Positions 25,019 to 37,129 of a DNA stretch of 64,000 nt are shown here, in pieces. The position numbers and the translations under genes are program-made. The DNA lies in contig CM074187.1 in assembly GCA_037179385.1 (NCBI GenBank), positions 6,758,001 through 6,822,000 of the forward strand, read 5' to 3'. Within the stretch, counting starts at the first letter, position 1; every line of letters begins with the position of its first letter. Origin of the DNA: Holothuria scabra (taxonomy: Eukaryota; Echinodermata; Holothuroidea; Aspidochirotida; Holothuriidae). The notes below the pieces were generated by a model. It was not told the DNA's origin and ran no database searches. It saw nothing but the letters and a program-made list of their open reading frames with translations.

Positions 25019-25296
25019 GTACTTCGCCTCACTAGCAGACGTCAGGGTTGCTTTGGCTTGCTCGCATGGAGATTTTAGCTTCCCGAATGCATTTTTATCC
25101 TTCGATATATCTTTCTTGTGGCTTTTCTTGAAATCAGACATCATATCATCTATCATGATTTGGTCAAAGACCTCGCCCCCTACGTTTTACCACCTGTAGC
25201 TTTTACTTCGAAAATACCATCTTCCATTGAAAGAATGGCCACATCACAGAAACCACCACCCATGCAGAACATCAAGACAAAGCGTTCGGACTGGTT
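25019..25296 (-). pseudogene. HSP70-like gene, exon with phosphate-2 loop; frame broken
   Basis: The minus-strand exon runs 25296 to 25019 (278 nt), with acceptor GTATCAG and donor TAC|GTAAGC. It encodes [20 protein letters not shown] then [14 protein letters not shown], matching the HSP70 signature around ERNVLIFDLGGGTFDVSIL. The catalytic Asp before LGGG is Cys (codon 25264-25266) and the Thr after GGG is Phe (25249-25251). At 25180-25182, where THLGGE is expected, four bases are missing. This creates a stop, after which the correct sequence (GGEVFDQ..., MSDFKKSHKKDISKDK) continues in another frame. Adding four bases to 278 nt would give a whole number of codons, consistent with a single deletion. 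It is either a pseudogene lesion or an assembly error. Confidence 0.85.
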
Positions 25297-26469
25297 CTGA
25301 TACAAAATAAAAAAAATAAAATCACATTGAGAATTATTAATAGTGTTGTTGATCTCTGTAAATAATGACAACTGCTTTGCAAATGTTTACATTTGAAAAT
25401 ATTGATAAACCATCACACACTGAGAGAATGCCAGTGTTTCGACCACACTGACCAACGAGAAGAGCGGTATTATATAGCAAAGCCTCTTATACCAGTGTAC
25501 CTGTATACGAACAACAATTCCGGGCACCCATCACGGCTATGGGCATAATTTTTTCAATACAGGAATCGTAATCCTAGCTCTCACTCTCTCTAGTGCGAAG
25601 GTCGATTAGTTGCTTTATCGCCATAGAGAGCATGCTCTGCACAAATCAGATTTTGGTCAATAAGTTGTTTTCACTTTGACAATTTGGAAGGCATTTCATG
25701 GGCCATTTTTCACAATTATAAAACTCCCGAAATAAAGTGGGGCCGACACCCGATTAAAATTCAATCTCGCCACGTCCCAATCATGCTTTTTGAAAGGACA
25801 ATTTCGGCGGGGAATTACCTAAAAAGCCACGACAAAGTCAGGACACTTCACGCAACGTTTTACAACAAAAATATGACAAAAATCATAATTTTAACCTACT
25901 TAATCAAACTGAAGCACAAATAATAGGAATAGGCAATCATTTAGAACTTTTTTGCTCTTTTAAGATGTGAAAAAACTCCAAATTCATCACAATTTTCCCA
26001 AAAATGGAACACGCCGTGTGGACTCTATTCTTTTTGCTGTACACCCACCTAAGAAGATCTTCCGCACAGTAAATAGGTCTTGGAGTTGTTACACGGCTAT
26101 TTAATTTTAGATCCAGCTATTTTTCGGCCAAAGCAGACCACCTTTGACAGATTAAATTACATTTCGTCACAATGTTATACAAATTTAACAATAAATACTA
26201 AGTTTATACAAAATTCTAGGGCTCGTTCTGTATACTACTTTTATTACGCTCATAACATTATGTTGCATACTCCAGGCGACTAACAATTAGGCTATACTAC
26301 GTACACATACGGCCGATACTGTAGCATACATGTACAGTAGCTTTCTGTTTTTCAAGTTCGAATGTGACCAAGTCTGTCGTGTTAAATCATTTTTCGGTGA
26401 TTCTAGGTTACGATTCCTATCTGGGAATGTTTCAGGAAATGTTGCATGCCTGTATGGAATGAATTCAAG

Positions 26470-27600
26470 ACGAATTCAGATCACCCCATCAGATTACTGA
26501 TTAGGCATTGAATTTGAAGCCTAACATTAACTAGCCTAGGCTACGTTACGTCGTTAGTTAGGCCGTAACTAACGTTAGTAATAAGGACCTTTTGTAACCT
26601 ACCCTGGGCCTAGGCTAGGGCTAGTTATATTTAGGCCCAACGTTAGGTCATGAAGGCCCGTGTAGCGGCAAAGCCAAATGAAATACTCCTTGATAGGCTA
26701 AAGTATAGGCCTAGACTTAGACCGTGACCTAGCTTTGGGCCATTATATACGCTAGGACGACCTAGGGCCTAGCCCTTGAACAGGGCTGTGTGTTGCGTTA
26801 CATGGCCTAACGTTACGTTCATTACCCTCCACATCACGTAATGAGCTTAAGCCATGTGGGCTAACGTAACACACAGCCCTGTTCAAGGGCTAGGACGACC
26901 TGTGATCCTAATTCCTATGCACAAACGGCCTAGCCTAAGTTAGGCGTAGCCCAAACGTTAGGCATAAGTCAGTAGCTACTTTGGGGACCAATTACCCTAA
27001 CCTTCGGCCTAGCATGCATGTCGGAAAAAGTATCTTAGAACAATCTCGTCAGGAACTGTTCTCAGAACTAATTATATGCCCATTTTAGCATTTGAAAATC
27101 ACCATGAAGGTTGACATTTGATAGCACTTTAGGCTAGGCCCTATCTCAGAATCAGCTGAAAGGGGATATGCTGCCCTTCAGTGCAAGTTTAAGTAATTTG
27201 ATTCCCCTTTTGTCAGCACCTATGTCAGGATTGTTGTTATTTGAACCCCAAAGTTGTTGGACTTCTATTGTACCAGAAAGGTAATCAAATCTGCTACTCA
27301 CTGAGGCAATGAACCAGTTTTCGGGTACTGTAGGCTATAACTGGGAACTGCAGTTTTCCCCTGAAAACTGTGCATGGTAGCCATGAAGGATCTCCTTAAT
27401 GGCTAATATCCCGTTATGTGCCTAAATTAGGCCTAGCCTAGGCCCCTAGTAGTGGGCTTTGCCAGCTAGGCCTGAGCCTATGGTAATGGTAGTCGGTGTG
27501 CATTGGCTATCATCAGGGTTCAAGGCCTAGGCTATATCAATTAGGCCCTAAAGGCCAAGGCCTTAACCATCGGCCTACACAACGTTTACCGAAAGTATTG
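26470..27600. repeat. CTAGGC/AACGTTAG-rich low-complexity region with a long palindrome
   Basis: Words such as GGCCTAGGC, CTAACGTTA and TAGGCC recur dozens of times. Within it, 26772-26825 and 26838-26890 form an inverted repeat (GCCCTTGAACAGGGCTGTGT against ACACAGCCCTGTTCAAGGGC, continuing inward with mismatches). The palindrome is flanked by direct repeats GCTAGGACGACCT (26751-26763 and 26889-26901). No coding potential. Confidence 0.7.
27060..27370 (-). repeat. Member of a dispersed repeat of about 320 bp
   Basis: In reverse complement this matches the plus-strand copies at about 46940-47240 and 53640-53960. Shared blocks are AATAGAAGTCCAACAACTTT, TTCAAATAACAAC, a TGCATTGAAGGG-like block and ATCAAATGTCAACCTTCATG. 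A partial copy is at 57690-57790 and further fragments at about 40510-40590, 41215-41340 and 43600-43740. It may be a SINE or MITE; ends are not defined. Confidence 0.65.
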
Positions 27601-27992
27601 CCCATGGCCACTTAGTCCTCAAACATGTTAGGTAAAGAGCAGTCCCCCCAAACTTACCTTGAAGAAACAGCTAAATAGCACAATATTCTTCTTATTCCTC
27701 TTCAGAGTATCATTCATTATATTTTTTGATCGAACTATTGCATATTCAAGGTAAACCAATCAGTTATTTCCAGTAAATTACAAATTTGAAGAGAACAATG
27801 TTGTCACATTCATTACTCTCAACAGCCAATCATGAAACTGGACAGTCTACTACACTACTTCAATTCGGGATGACTGCTCATGCCCTTTAAAGTGTTCTTT
27901 TCATTCTAGTTTACTAAAAATTTCTATCTAATATAATTTTCAAATTGTATTTACTGACAATTAAAAATTCTAAGGATAACTTCCATGAAAGG

Positions 27993-28100
27993 AACTGTTT
28001 TGTTACCAGTAGGTGGGTTCGACTCCCACCCCAGGCATTTATCTATCAATCCGGTGAGAAAGGGCAGATTGCTTGGTGGCCCGCTGGTAACAACACAGTT
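27993..28100. repeat. Short inverted-repeat element (17-bp arms)
   Basis: AACTGTTTTGTTACCAG (27993-28009) pairs with CTGGTAACAACACAGTT (28084-28100) with one mismatch, enclosing 74 bp. The enclosed sequence holds GGTTCGACTCC, which matches a pol III box B, but no box A was found at the right distance. Confidence 0.5.
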
Positions 28101-29167
28101 CAATTTGCATTTATTGTTTAATTACAAGTGAAACACTACAAGGTTTTTCTCGGCTTTCAATCTTTTTTCCAATGAAGCATGTGATTGACATTTTTCACAT
28201 GTATTTATACAGCAATGAGCATCAAGCTTGAAATTTAGAACTTTAGTCCTGATAATGTGCATCATACTGTATATTAAATTCCTGAAGAACCCTTGTCAGT
28301 ATACAATTCATTCAGATTTGCATATTTCCTATTTAAACAAGATTTTTGCATTATACATTTGGCCGCAGTCTGACCAATGAGGTTCATGAGTTTGTGTCTT
28401 TTCTAGTATACTGTAAGTGTCATATAAGATACACCTCAACTGACTTATGACCCTAAATCATGTACACCCAATTCATGGCAGCTTCTGGTATTTCATGAAT
28501 GATGTTTAGTGTTATCTTCATTTTTTGTCCTATTCAGTGTACTAAGAAAGCTCAATATATGAATTACAACTGGAATTAGAAATAGTTCCAAATTGTTGAA
28601 ACTTATCATTGTTTATGTCAAATGCTATGATGATTTATAATCAACAATATTTACTGTATTCATGATCTAATTTTACTATGTACACATAATTAGCAAGTGG
28701 TTTCATTGAATGCTCAAAAAGCTCTGGCAAGACCTTGGACCAGTGCTTTCAGACTGGTGCACCATTTACGAAGCATCATTATGACAGTCTATCAACTGTG
28801 AAACAAAATGTTATCCCTGTTTTAAACAATATTTCACAGAATGGGTACCATTAATTGCCTACAGTATTGCTCTGGTGTAACATCCAAAATTTCAAAAAGC
28901 TTGAATAGTTCCTCTAACTGAATAGCAATAACATAGCAAAAACATTGTTCAAAAGAATCGGTCAATGAACTTTTTTTTTCAGACTTCATTAAATGAGCCC
29001 TAGCCAGGACCCACAGTGGAACAGAACCCTCAGGGACACAGAGCGAATTTTGAAGTGATGAGGTTGAACACCAAAGAAACTGAATATGTTCTTGAAAGAA
29101 AATAATAGCAATGTAAGGCCCAAAAGGCCTAAAATGCCTATGAAAGGAAAAGTGTGAGGCTAAATCC

Positions 29168-29260
29168 AGTGCTATGGCCAAGTGGACAAAGGCAGTGGCT
29201 TTTAAAGCAATGAAGCTAAGCAACTGGGAGGTCTGGAGTTCGATTCCTGGCCCGGTCAAA
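29168..29260 (+). repeat. tRNA-derived SINE head, first copy
   Basis: TGGCCAAGTGG at 29175-29185 matches the pol III box A consensus. AGTTCGATTCC at 29237-29247 matches box B, with 51 bp between them, as in tRNAs with a long variable arm (Ser/Leu type). The cloverleaf is imperfect and the sequence continues into a non-tRNA body (to about 29450), which is the architecture of a tRNA-derived SINE. Duplicated at 63314-63406. The long minus-strand open frame over it is explained by this element. Confidence 0.65.
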
Positions 29261-29860
29261 GTAAGGTGGGTTTTTCATCCAAGTCCAATCTACAGTTTTC
29301 CCATCTAAACTGGTCTTTCAAAAAAATACCAAATTTGATCCAAATTGTTGAATTAATTGCCACCTGACGTGAAGTTGTAATTCATAAGCCAGCGGCTCCT
29401 CCCACATTCGTGGCAGCTAAGCATTGTAAAATAACTGCTCTTCAAGAAGGTCTGATTATTATCAAATCCACCCCCCCCCCCCACCCTTTCCGGCTGCACA
29501 GTCCCCTCACCTTTGACTCAAAGTTTGAGAAGGTCATGAACAGGTTAACACAAGTTTAGCACCATCATTGAAAGCCATCAACTCTGTTTATCTTTAATTG
29601 AAGGCGTTTAGCAACTATGCGATATGTCTCAAAATGGGCCCTAGGGTACATAATGGACCATGGACCCAATTTTTCCTCTCTACCCTGAACAGGTACTACT
29701 AACCAAGTTTTATTATGACTTATTGCAAGATCATTCTTAAAACATTGTTGAGGGAGGACACACATTGGAAAAGTCCATAAAATGGACCATTGGGCCCACA
29801 CAGGGCCTTGAATGAAAACTTTCATAATACTGCACACAAGCTACTGACCAGACATCATTG

Positions 29861-30822
29861 TGGCAAGCCTTAAACTTTAAGTAACTGGCGAAAAGGTTAA
29901 GTATTTTCCAATGTTTTACAGGATGGACCGAATGGCTCTTTTGGACCAAATTTCTGAACAGCATGAAGGGACCACTCACAGAGTATCAATAAGACAATCC
30001 ACCACATTGAACAATCTACATGTTAGGCGATCCATTTGGCCAATTTACAATGAAAGGATCATAAAAGCAATATGGGAACTTTTACCAAAAATTCGTTCTT
30101 CACCAATATGGTCAAATTTAGTACGAGCTAAAATTGCAAAAGAAGGGTACAGCTTGCAAATCTCCCACACATGGGCACACGCCAGATGCTACTGGGCACC
30201 AGTGGTAGAACCAAGAGGACATTTCCCTCATCTTAACCCCTCCCCCCCCCCCCCCCCAATGAGCCTCTTACCAAGTGAACCCTGAGACATTTTTTTTCAT
30301 GCAGACCTTTGCTTAAACCTCGTAGCTTTAGGGACATTGTCACCATGAGTCCATACAGATGTTGCCGCCATGGAACCCACCCTGGGTCATTTTTGAGTAC
30401 ATAGGTCCTGCACACTACAGCTTAATATTCCCGGCCATCCTGAGACTACCCTTCTCACGTTGATATTTGCTACATTGTACTCCACAAGTTTACTGGTTTC
30501 ATGAACTTCGTATTATCTGTCAATTTAGACTGCCTTGGGGGTTCCCCCTTAGGTCTCGTAATCATCACCGACACATATACACCCCACTCCACATGACAAA
30601 TAAAGAAAAAATACACACCCCGCACACCCCTCTCCAAAATAGGAAAGGAAATAACTTAAGAAAGCAGGGATATCGATCCTGGGGGAAGGGAAAATCACCC
30701 CAGCAAATGAAAATATTGGTGGGTAAACATATCGTTTTGCTCCCCAGATTTCGGGCACACTAAAATAACAATAGTAAAAAAAAAATAAAGAAAGTGTTAA
30801 CTAAATAGCATTGTAGTGTACG
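29861..30822. other. No supported gene
   Basis: Contains a C-homopolymer (about 30242-30256) and a plus-strand open frame (29911-30285) with no recognisable domain or splice context. Confidence 0.35.
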
Positions 30823-31547
30823 CAGTGCTGAAGTCTCAAGGGAAGGAGCGGTTGCTTCCCCTCCTTCCGGCTCTGAAAATGAAAAAAAAATTGGGAAATT
30901 TTCCATTTGTGACACTACAGAGTGGTTTTCCCAATTCTGTTTCATAAAATTCCGAATTTTCTCCAATAAAAGCTCAATATTTGTAATTTGTTTCCAAAAG
31001 GCAAAATTTACATTTCCCAATGCTGTAGTTCTCGCCAATAAACCAGTTGGGCAAACTTTTCAACGCTATATGGTGATGACAAAATCGAAAATTTGTCTTA
31101 TGTCAGTATGTGACACCAGATTTATATATCAAGTGACACCGGTAACTACAGTGCGATTTCCATAAATCTTCTTTCCTAAAGTTCCGAATTTTCTCCAATG
31201 TAAGTTCTTGACTTTTAAAATGTCGTCGGAGAGCCTCAAATCGTAGGCTTCATGAATGCAACAGCCATCTTTGGTCGCCGTGCAATCTCATATTTGTCAA
31301 TAGGAAATGCAAATTCTTTAGAAGTCCCCCAAAATGCCAAATTTTCTTCCATGAAACCCAGGATCAAAAGTTTTCTGCAATACATGCTTCATATTTTCAA
31401 ATATTTGCCTGATAGAGGAAACTGAAATTTACCTTCCTAATTATTTGGTATTCAAGCCGTTGTAAAAATTCGGAAAATTTGGGTGCTTGCGCCCCCCCCC
31501 CCCCAAGAAAAAAAAAACAAACATAAAAACCTGTAGTTACGCCACTG
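30823..31547. mobile_element. Candidate non-autonomous hAT element (725 bp)
   Basis: The left flank AGTGTACG (30815-30822) and right flank AGTGTACA (31548-31555) agree at 7 of 8 positions. The element starts CAGTGCTGAAG and its other end, in complement, starts CAGTGGCGTAACTACAGG. Only the outer five bases and a few inner ones match, so the left terminus is eroded. The inside has a C-homopolymer (31491-31504) next to the right end, as in the other hAT-like elements here. Confidence 0.5.
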
Positions 31548-32919
31548 AGTGTACAGTTACCTTGAGGTCTTCTAGAAAACGTCAATTTAAACCTATTTTA
31601 AAGCAATCGCATTTAATTAAATGCGCGATATCTGTTTTGCGTATATGCGTATCGATGTGAATGTGTGTATGCGTGTTCGTTTGTGTGTATATAGTGGATG
31701 TGTTCTCGCGTTCGTGTGCCGTGGATGGTTCATATAGACGAGTCCGGTCACGGATATATTCTGAGGATCCGGCTGTTGGAAAATGTTTGTCCCCTTCCCC
31801 ATCCAGAAACTATATCTACGCCCCCTGTAAGAAAAGAATTGGAGAGAGTGCGAAAAGGGAAGAAAGTAAGAAAAAAAGAAAAGTAAAAGAGACAAAACTC
31901 TAGAGCTCCATGTATATCGCACGTATTTAATGCAAACCTGCGTTATTGTGTTCAGATGATAGAGTAATTTTGGAATGGGAATTAAAATGATTTAAAGTAA
32001 CACTATTTCAGTTTTTAGGATATTTTAAACCAAAGGAAATACTTAAATGAGAAATTTGCAACTAGCTGATTCACTATGATCTATCTAAGTTCATATCCAT
32101 TCACAACTGGGCTTTAACCATCATAAAAAGGGGGTCAAATAAATTCGGGACGGAGGGGAGAGATATATGAATAAAGAATCCTGAAAATTATGCATATCAA
32201 CGAGTACAGAGGTAGCGCATCACTGGTCCGTGAAACTGACAAAGTCAAGGCATTTGATGGGCCAAACGCAACCATTCGACTCTGTAATCATTTTGAGGAA
32301 TAGCAAAGAGGCGTTAAGTCTCATATATCTGACCACATTGATTACATATAATGATATATAATGACATTATTCCTTGTACTGTCACCGCCTAGGCCTCTAC
32401 CAAACATAGAGGATTTCACCTTCGAATCTTACTCGCTTTCATACACTTACAGACGGTAGGAAAGTGACCAGATTTTTTTAAAGACAGCGGCAACAAAGAC
32501 GCTCCGCTGAATTTCTGAAATCAAATCATTGTCTATCAAATGACGTTATTTGGAGATTAATTGTACAGAATGTACCCTCACTGAAAAAAACATGGTAGCA
32601 AGAGCCATTGAAGTAAGTAATTTACCCCAGTCTTTGGGCACACTTCCGGAAAAAATATCATTGAAAAAAATTAAACAATGGCAAATATAAGAGAGTTTTT
32701 AATAGCTTAAACTACCCTATGATTATGTCAGCCTTATAAGAACTTTTACAGCTATGTCCTGGCATACAAACAACTAGACACAGCAAAACCGGAATCACTA
32801 ATTACTCAGTTTAATAAAATTGTGTCACCTGACATGTTTATGAGAATACAAACGGTCAGTTTTGTCCTGTGAGTGGTCGGGTAGGGATGGTGCGGGGTAC
32901 GGGAAGGGTGTTAAGCAGG
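31548..32919. other. No supported gene
   Basis: Includes a TG-rich tract at about 31655-31695. Short open frames only. Confidence 0.35.
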
Positions 32920-32927
32920 CTCCCAAC

Positions 32928-34140
32928 CAGTGGCGTAGCCAGGATTTTTCACCATGGGGGGGGGGGGGGCATTGGGGCACAGACTTTTTATAGGGGGCAC
33001 AACATATAACTCAGGGATAACTATGGTGAGACTATTAAAAACTACATTTTGTTGACAGCCAGTGACGGCTGGTGGTCTAAATGCATGGAGGGGGAAATCG
33101 GTATTGATGGGAATAAACCAACGACGTCCAATGCGCCGTAGGAGCGCGAAAGGCTCCTACCTACGGCCTTAGGGCCCCTGGTGGGATCCAGGGGCAATGC
33201 CCCGGCGGCGGACCAGGGGGCGAAGCCCCCGGAAGCTCCGCGATATTTACAAAATTGGGATTACAGAACGAAGCATTTCTCTGCCTTCACTTGGCATTTG
33301 ATGAGCATTAAACTGACTGCAAACTTCCCCATTATTTCATTGAATTTAGTCTTACAACTGGCTCAAGGTTCCCGTGGCTATGACAATGCATTCGTCTGTC
33401 TTTGAGATGAGCAAACATTTCATTTACACGTTGATTAAAATTTGAATTTTCTCTTATGAACTTCTTTTCAATTGATAGCATAGCTAAAGCGTTTAACCTA
33501 TCATCATTCGTACTTAGTTTACCAGCTGGGTGAAAATCTACGTGAAGACCATACAGACAGTATTTGAGGCCTATGTGGTCCTAATCGTTTGATTTCCAAT
33601 TTTTCTTCAAGACTCCTCTTTGAAAATGGACAAGTTTGTGAACTTTTGACAGTATTCATGTTGCATTAATGTCTCACATTGAGAGGGTTCTGGGAGCTAG
33701 ATGAGACTTAACACACGAAGAGCCTCCGAGCACGATTGAGTGCACATGTATCCCAAGCTGCTATAGGCATTTTGACCTGACTCACCGTGATTTTGTGAGA
33801 CCGCAGCATATATAGTTTTCTACAAAGGATACACAGGTGGCTGACTGATTAACCCGTTCTTACTGTAGTTACCGGTGTATGCTTTCAAGGCCACGAAGCG
33901 AGACCAGGGAGGGCAAGTGAAAGGCTGCCCGTAGTTCGAAGAAATTGGCAACTCACCTTACATCATTTCAACAGATAAAATGTAAGTGCGCATGCTCACA
34001 ACATGTTGAGCGGGCAGATTACAATGGGATGGGGGAGGGGACGTGGGGGGGGGGGACGTGGGGGGGACGTAGCGGGTACACCTTTGCTGTGGGGGCACGT
34101 GCACCCCCCCCCCCCGTGCCACCCCGTGGCTACGCCACTG
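32928..34140. mobile_element. hAT-type transposon relic (1213 bp) with perfect 8-bp target duplication
   Basis: CTCCCAAC occurs immediately before (32920-32927) and after (34141-34148). The termini are inverted repeats starting CAGTGGCGTAGCCA, followed on both sides by G/C homopolymers. Internally a minus-strand fragment (33332-33600) encodes a hAT transposase C-terminus, so this is an internally deleted autonomous element. Confidence 0.9.
33332..33600 (-). pseudogene. hAT transposase C-terminal fragment
   Basis: On the minus strand, reading to a stop at 33332-33334, the frame contains DDRLNALAMLSIEKKFIREN followed by NFNQRVNEMFAHLKDRRM. The 'RLxxLAxLSIEK' motif is the end of the hAT dimerisation region found in hAT transposases and in domesticated ZMYM-type proteins. 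Upstream, LKYCLYGLHVDFHPAGKLS is in the same frame. The rest of the transposase is missing. The location inside a hAT element with target duplications supports the call. Confidence 0.75.
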
Positions 34141-34148
34141 CTCCCAAC

Positions 34149-36145
34149 AAGACAGCTTCTTCTCCTTTGTGACGAACGGTCAGGTCCGTGCCCTGGGACG
34201 GACCGGGTGCTATGAGAGCCGGCGGAGAAATTGTATGTGCATTTTCATAATTTGAAATTTGCCATTTACCTATTACAGCTTTATAGTTTGCGCCTTATTC
34301 TGAAAACCTCCCCCCCCCCCCCCCCTGGAAAATTGTCTGCCTTTAGCCACTAAATCCTGCGAACAATCCTCTAAATTTAAGTAACTTAGCAGTTAAAGGA
34401 GTGTAATTACTATGCGGCAACTAGTTGACCACAGATTTGAGTAATAGCATTGGTCAATAAGTTCCAAACGTGGGAAAATGCGTTTTGGGGGCCAAATATA
34501 CCCAAAGAAAGCAAAGAGAAATTCTTTGAATCTCTTCTTTAGATATCGCTGAACAAATCTGTCAAAATTACACCAAGGAGGGGGTGAAAATTGATTTCAC
34601 AAAGCCCTCGGGAACTATTAGTATGCAGGCGCATTTCGAACAGCATAACTGAGGCAATTTTTTGACGGCCATAGGGTTTCGTTAAATAATGGGCATTTTG
34701 CAGGAACCTTTTCAACATGGGTAAATTTGGTCTCGTCTTATAAAATAACTTGTCAAACACACTTCTGCCAAGTTTCACGCGTTTTTGATAATTGGTTTTT
34801 GGGAAATATTAAATTTCTGAACGGTATTTTTGACAAATTTTAAGAGCATATTTATGGTCAATTAGTTGCTTTGCCCCGATTTTACGGAAATACCGATCAA
34901 TTGAAAAAAATCTGCCTATTTTTGTAATTAATTGTGAGTTTTACATTGAAGTGATCAGTCTTCTGTATAAAAGGAAGAAAAATTTTTTCCGAAAAATCAT
35001 TTTGTCTTAGAAAAAATGCTAACCCTAGTTAACCCTAAGCTAACCCTAGGGTTAACTCGAAATTAGGAATAAAGTTAATTAAAAGTGCATTTATATTAAA
35101 TTTTAACAAGGGTGTTTTTTAGAATTGTTCTGGGCATGTAATAAACAGCTTTCTTCAGTCACTGGTGAAAAATTACTTAAAAAATCAACATTTTCTAGCA
35201 TTCCTGACTAGATATTTCGGCTATACGCAGATACCCGAAAACCAAAAGTTGAGGGCGCATTTGAAAGGTCAAATAGTTGATTTGAGTATAGCCTGTCCGA
35301 TAGGCTCTCCCACGGAAAATGATCATGTTATTGAAAATTTTTTTTAATTAATGTACGCTAAAATAAAAGCATAGTTCTGGTACTTTTTAGGTTAAAAATA
35401 ATATTTTGCATCATTTTACCTCAAAATTTGATAATTTCGTGATTTCAGGAGATCACAGACTATGTTTTTGTTTTATTATTTGAATTTAAAGGACCACTTC
35501 TCGCTGTGCATAATTAGCGGTCAATAAGTTGCTGAGTATTTATGACGTTTTCGTTCTGGTTACTCATAGGTTTAGGAGTGGTATTACGTATGTTCAAATG
35601 ACATCAATTTTTCATTTAGCATGACAGATTTGTGAAAGGAAGAATTGATCGAATAAGTGCCAGATCGAGTCATAAAACTTGGTAAACGGTAAGCGTTTCA
35701 TATCTTTTGTATTAATGTAGCAAAACAAATTTAATACACTTAGCTGGCCTAGGCTACGCCTAACTTTAGTCATCATCTCCATCTTCAACTAGCCTAACCA
35801 TAGTATAGTAATACTAATAGTATTACAGGCCTCTGACGCTATGCCTAATCAATGGTAATGTTACTACGCCTAACATAACAAAGACGTTGAGGGTTCCGTC
35901 ACGTTCAAGTCCAAACATGGCTGCATGGGCCAGCAGGGCAGCCCCCATGGCCGGGCGAGACAGCACCCCTTCCCAAATTGGCCAAAACATTGCAGATTTG
36001 GACAGTCTTCCATGCCTCAGTCCATGCTGAGATTATGCCCTGGTTGGGGACCCTCAGGAGCTGGGAAAATGATCACCCACTCAACTTGAGACTGCATGAG
36101 AGAAAGAGACCTGCACAGCTAGCTGGCAGGCTTTTGCATCCACCA
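34149..36145. other. AT-rich region, no gene recognised
   Basis: Contains a C-homopolymer (about 34311-34325), a short cluster of AACCCTA words at about 35018-35058, and several GGTCAATAAGTTG-like words. The last also occur at about 25660 and 59560. No defined element. Confidence 0.35.
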
Positions 36146-36451
36146 TTAAAGGCCCAGTTCTCTCTCCCCAAATAGTACCAATTCTCCTAACCTTCTCACT
36201 GAAGCCCTTCCCACAATTGTCTGAAATTCATCCTTATCCAGATACAATCTCAGTTTATTGCTTCAGGGTGAGTATAGGAAAGCTCAGTGTGTATAAATCA
36301 AAACACTCTCAGTACAGTTCATCCTGTGTATTATATGCTTGATACTCTGCATTGTTTGAATTACAGCTGTCAATCAAGGACCTGAGCCAATTGAGAATTT
36401 CTGTTAACCCTACTAGAATTGTAGTTTTTGGTGAGAGGATTGGCCCATTAA
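36146..36451. mobile_element. TTAA-flanked MITE (piggyBac-like), copy 2
   Basis: TTAA at 36146-36149 and 36448-36451 bound the element. The ends AGGCCCAGTTCTCTC and (in complement) TGGGCCAATCCTCTC are imperfect inverted repeats. The whole interior matches 1451-1754 with scattered substitutions, including the TTATTGCTTCAGGGTGAGTA block. Confidence 0.7.
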
Positions 36452-37129
36452 GTCGTTGATGTGTGTGTGCATTGATCCATGAAGCTTCTAAGGAAATGTC
36501 CAGTTACCGCTACAATAGAGGCTCTGTCGTTGCCCATTCATTCACTCAACACATGTACAAAAGCAGCAATGCCTGCATGATTTTTTTTTTCTGATTTGGT
36601 ACAACAAATTTTTGAAATGAACTAAGGGTATGGGGGGCATGCATGCAGTATGCTGAAGGAATACTTGCATGGGTCAAGGAGGGGTCTATAAGGGGAGGGG
36701 CCTGAGGATGTGTACCCCTCTGGGAAGTTTGAAAAGCAGAAAGTTTAGAAAAATTGTGTTCTTACATGCACTCTGGTGCTTTGTATGGTACCTTCCGAAT
36801 TAAAATTTTTTCCAGAATTTGTGTATTTTTAAGAGCTGAAATAAAAGGTTAACCATGATGGTCAGTTTTGGGGCGGAGTCTAAGTCAGCCCTCTCAAATT
36901 GGCTATATGTCAGTGAAACAATGCTTGAAGTAAAAGGATTACCTAGTACTTCGGCAAAAATACACTTTACCTCGGCATTATTATTAGGTAACAGCAGTGG
37001 CGAATGCCAAGGGGGCCTGGGAGGGCACATCCCCCCCTGAAAAAAAGTGTGCCCCCCCTGGCCGGTGTGCTCCGCCCAACTGATTATAGATTTTCAAAAA
37101 AGGGTATGTCTTCTGTAGTAAGAGTGTAA

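Larger units (their letters stand above)
25542..29860. repeat. First copy of a segment repeated after the assembly gap
   Basis: 4319 bp that correspond collinearly to 59450-64000 (4551 bp). Substitutions are rare. Nearly all of the 232-bp length difference comes from many 1-5-bp indels before 28981; beyond that point the two copies are almost identical. Where independent family members exist (for example the repeat at 27060-27370), this copy matches the family length and the other does not. Confidence 0.9.

Noticed and set aside
28834..29259. 141-codon minus-strand open frame, repeated at 62998-63405
   Set aside because: Antisense of the tRNA-headed repeat; it is duplicated only because the segment is duplicated, and the ends differ between the copies.
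29911..30285. 124-codon plus-strand open frame
   Set aside because: No domain, no splice sites, and its end is translated from a C-homopolymer.
35018..35058. Cluster of AACCCTA words resembling telomere repeats
   Set aside because: Not a tandem hexamer run; spacing is irregular and the centre is palindromic.
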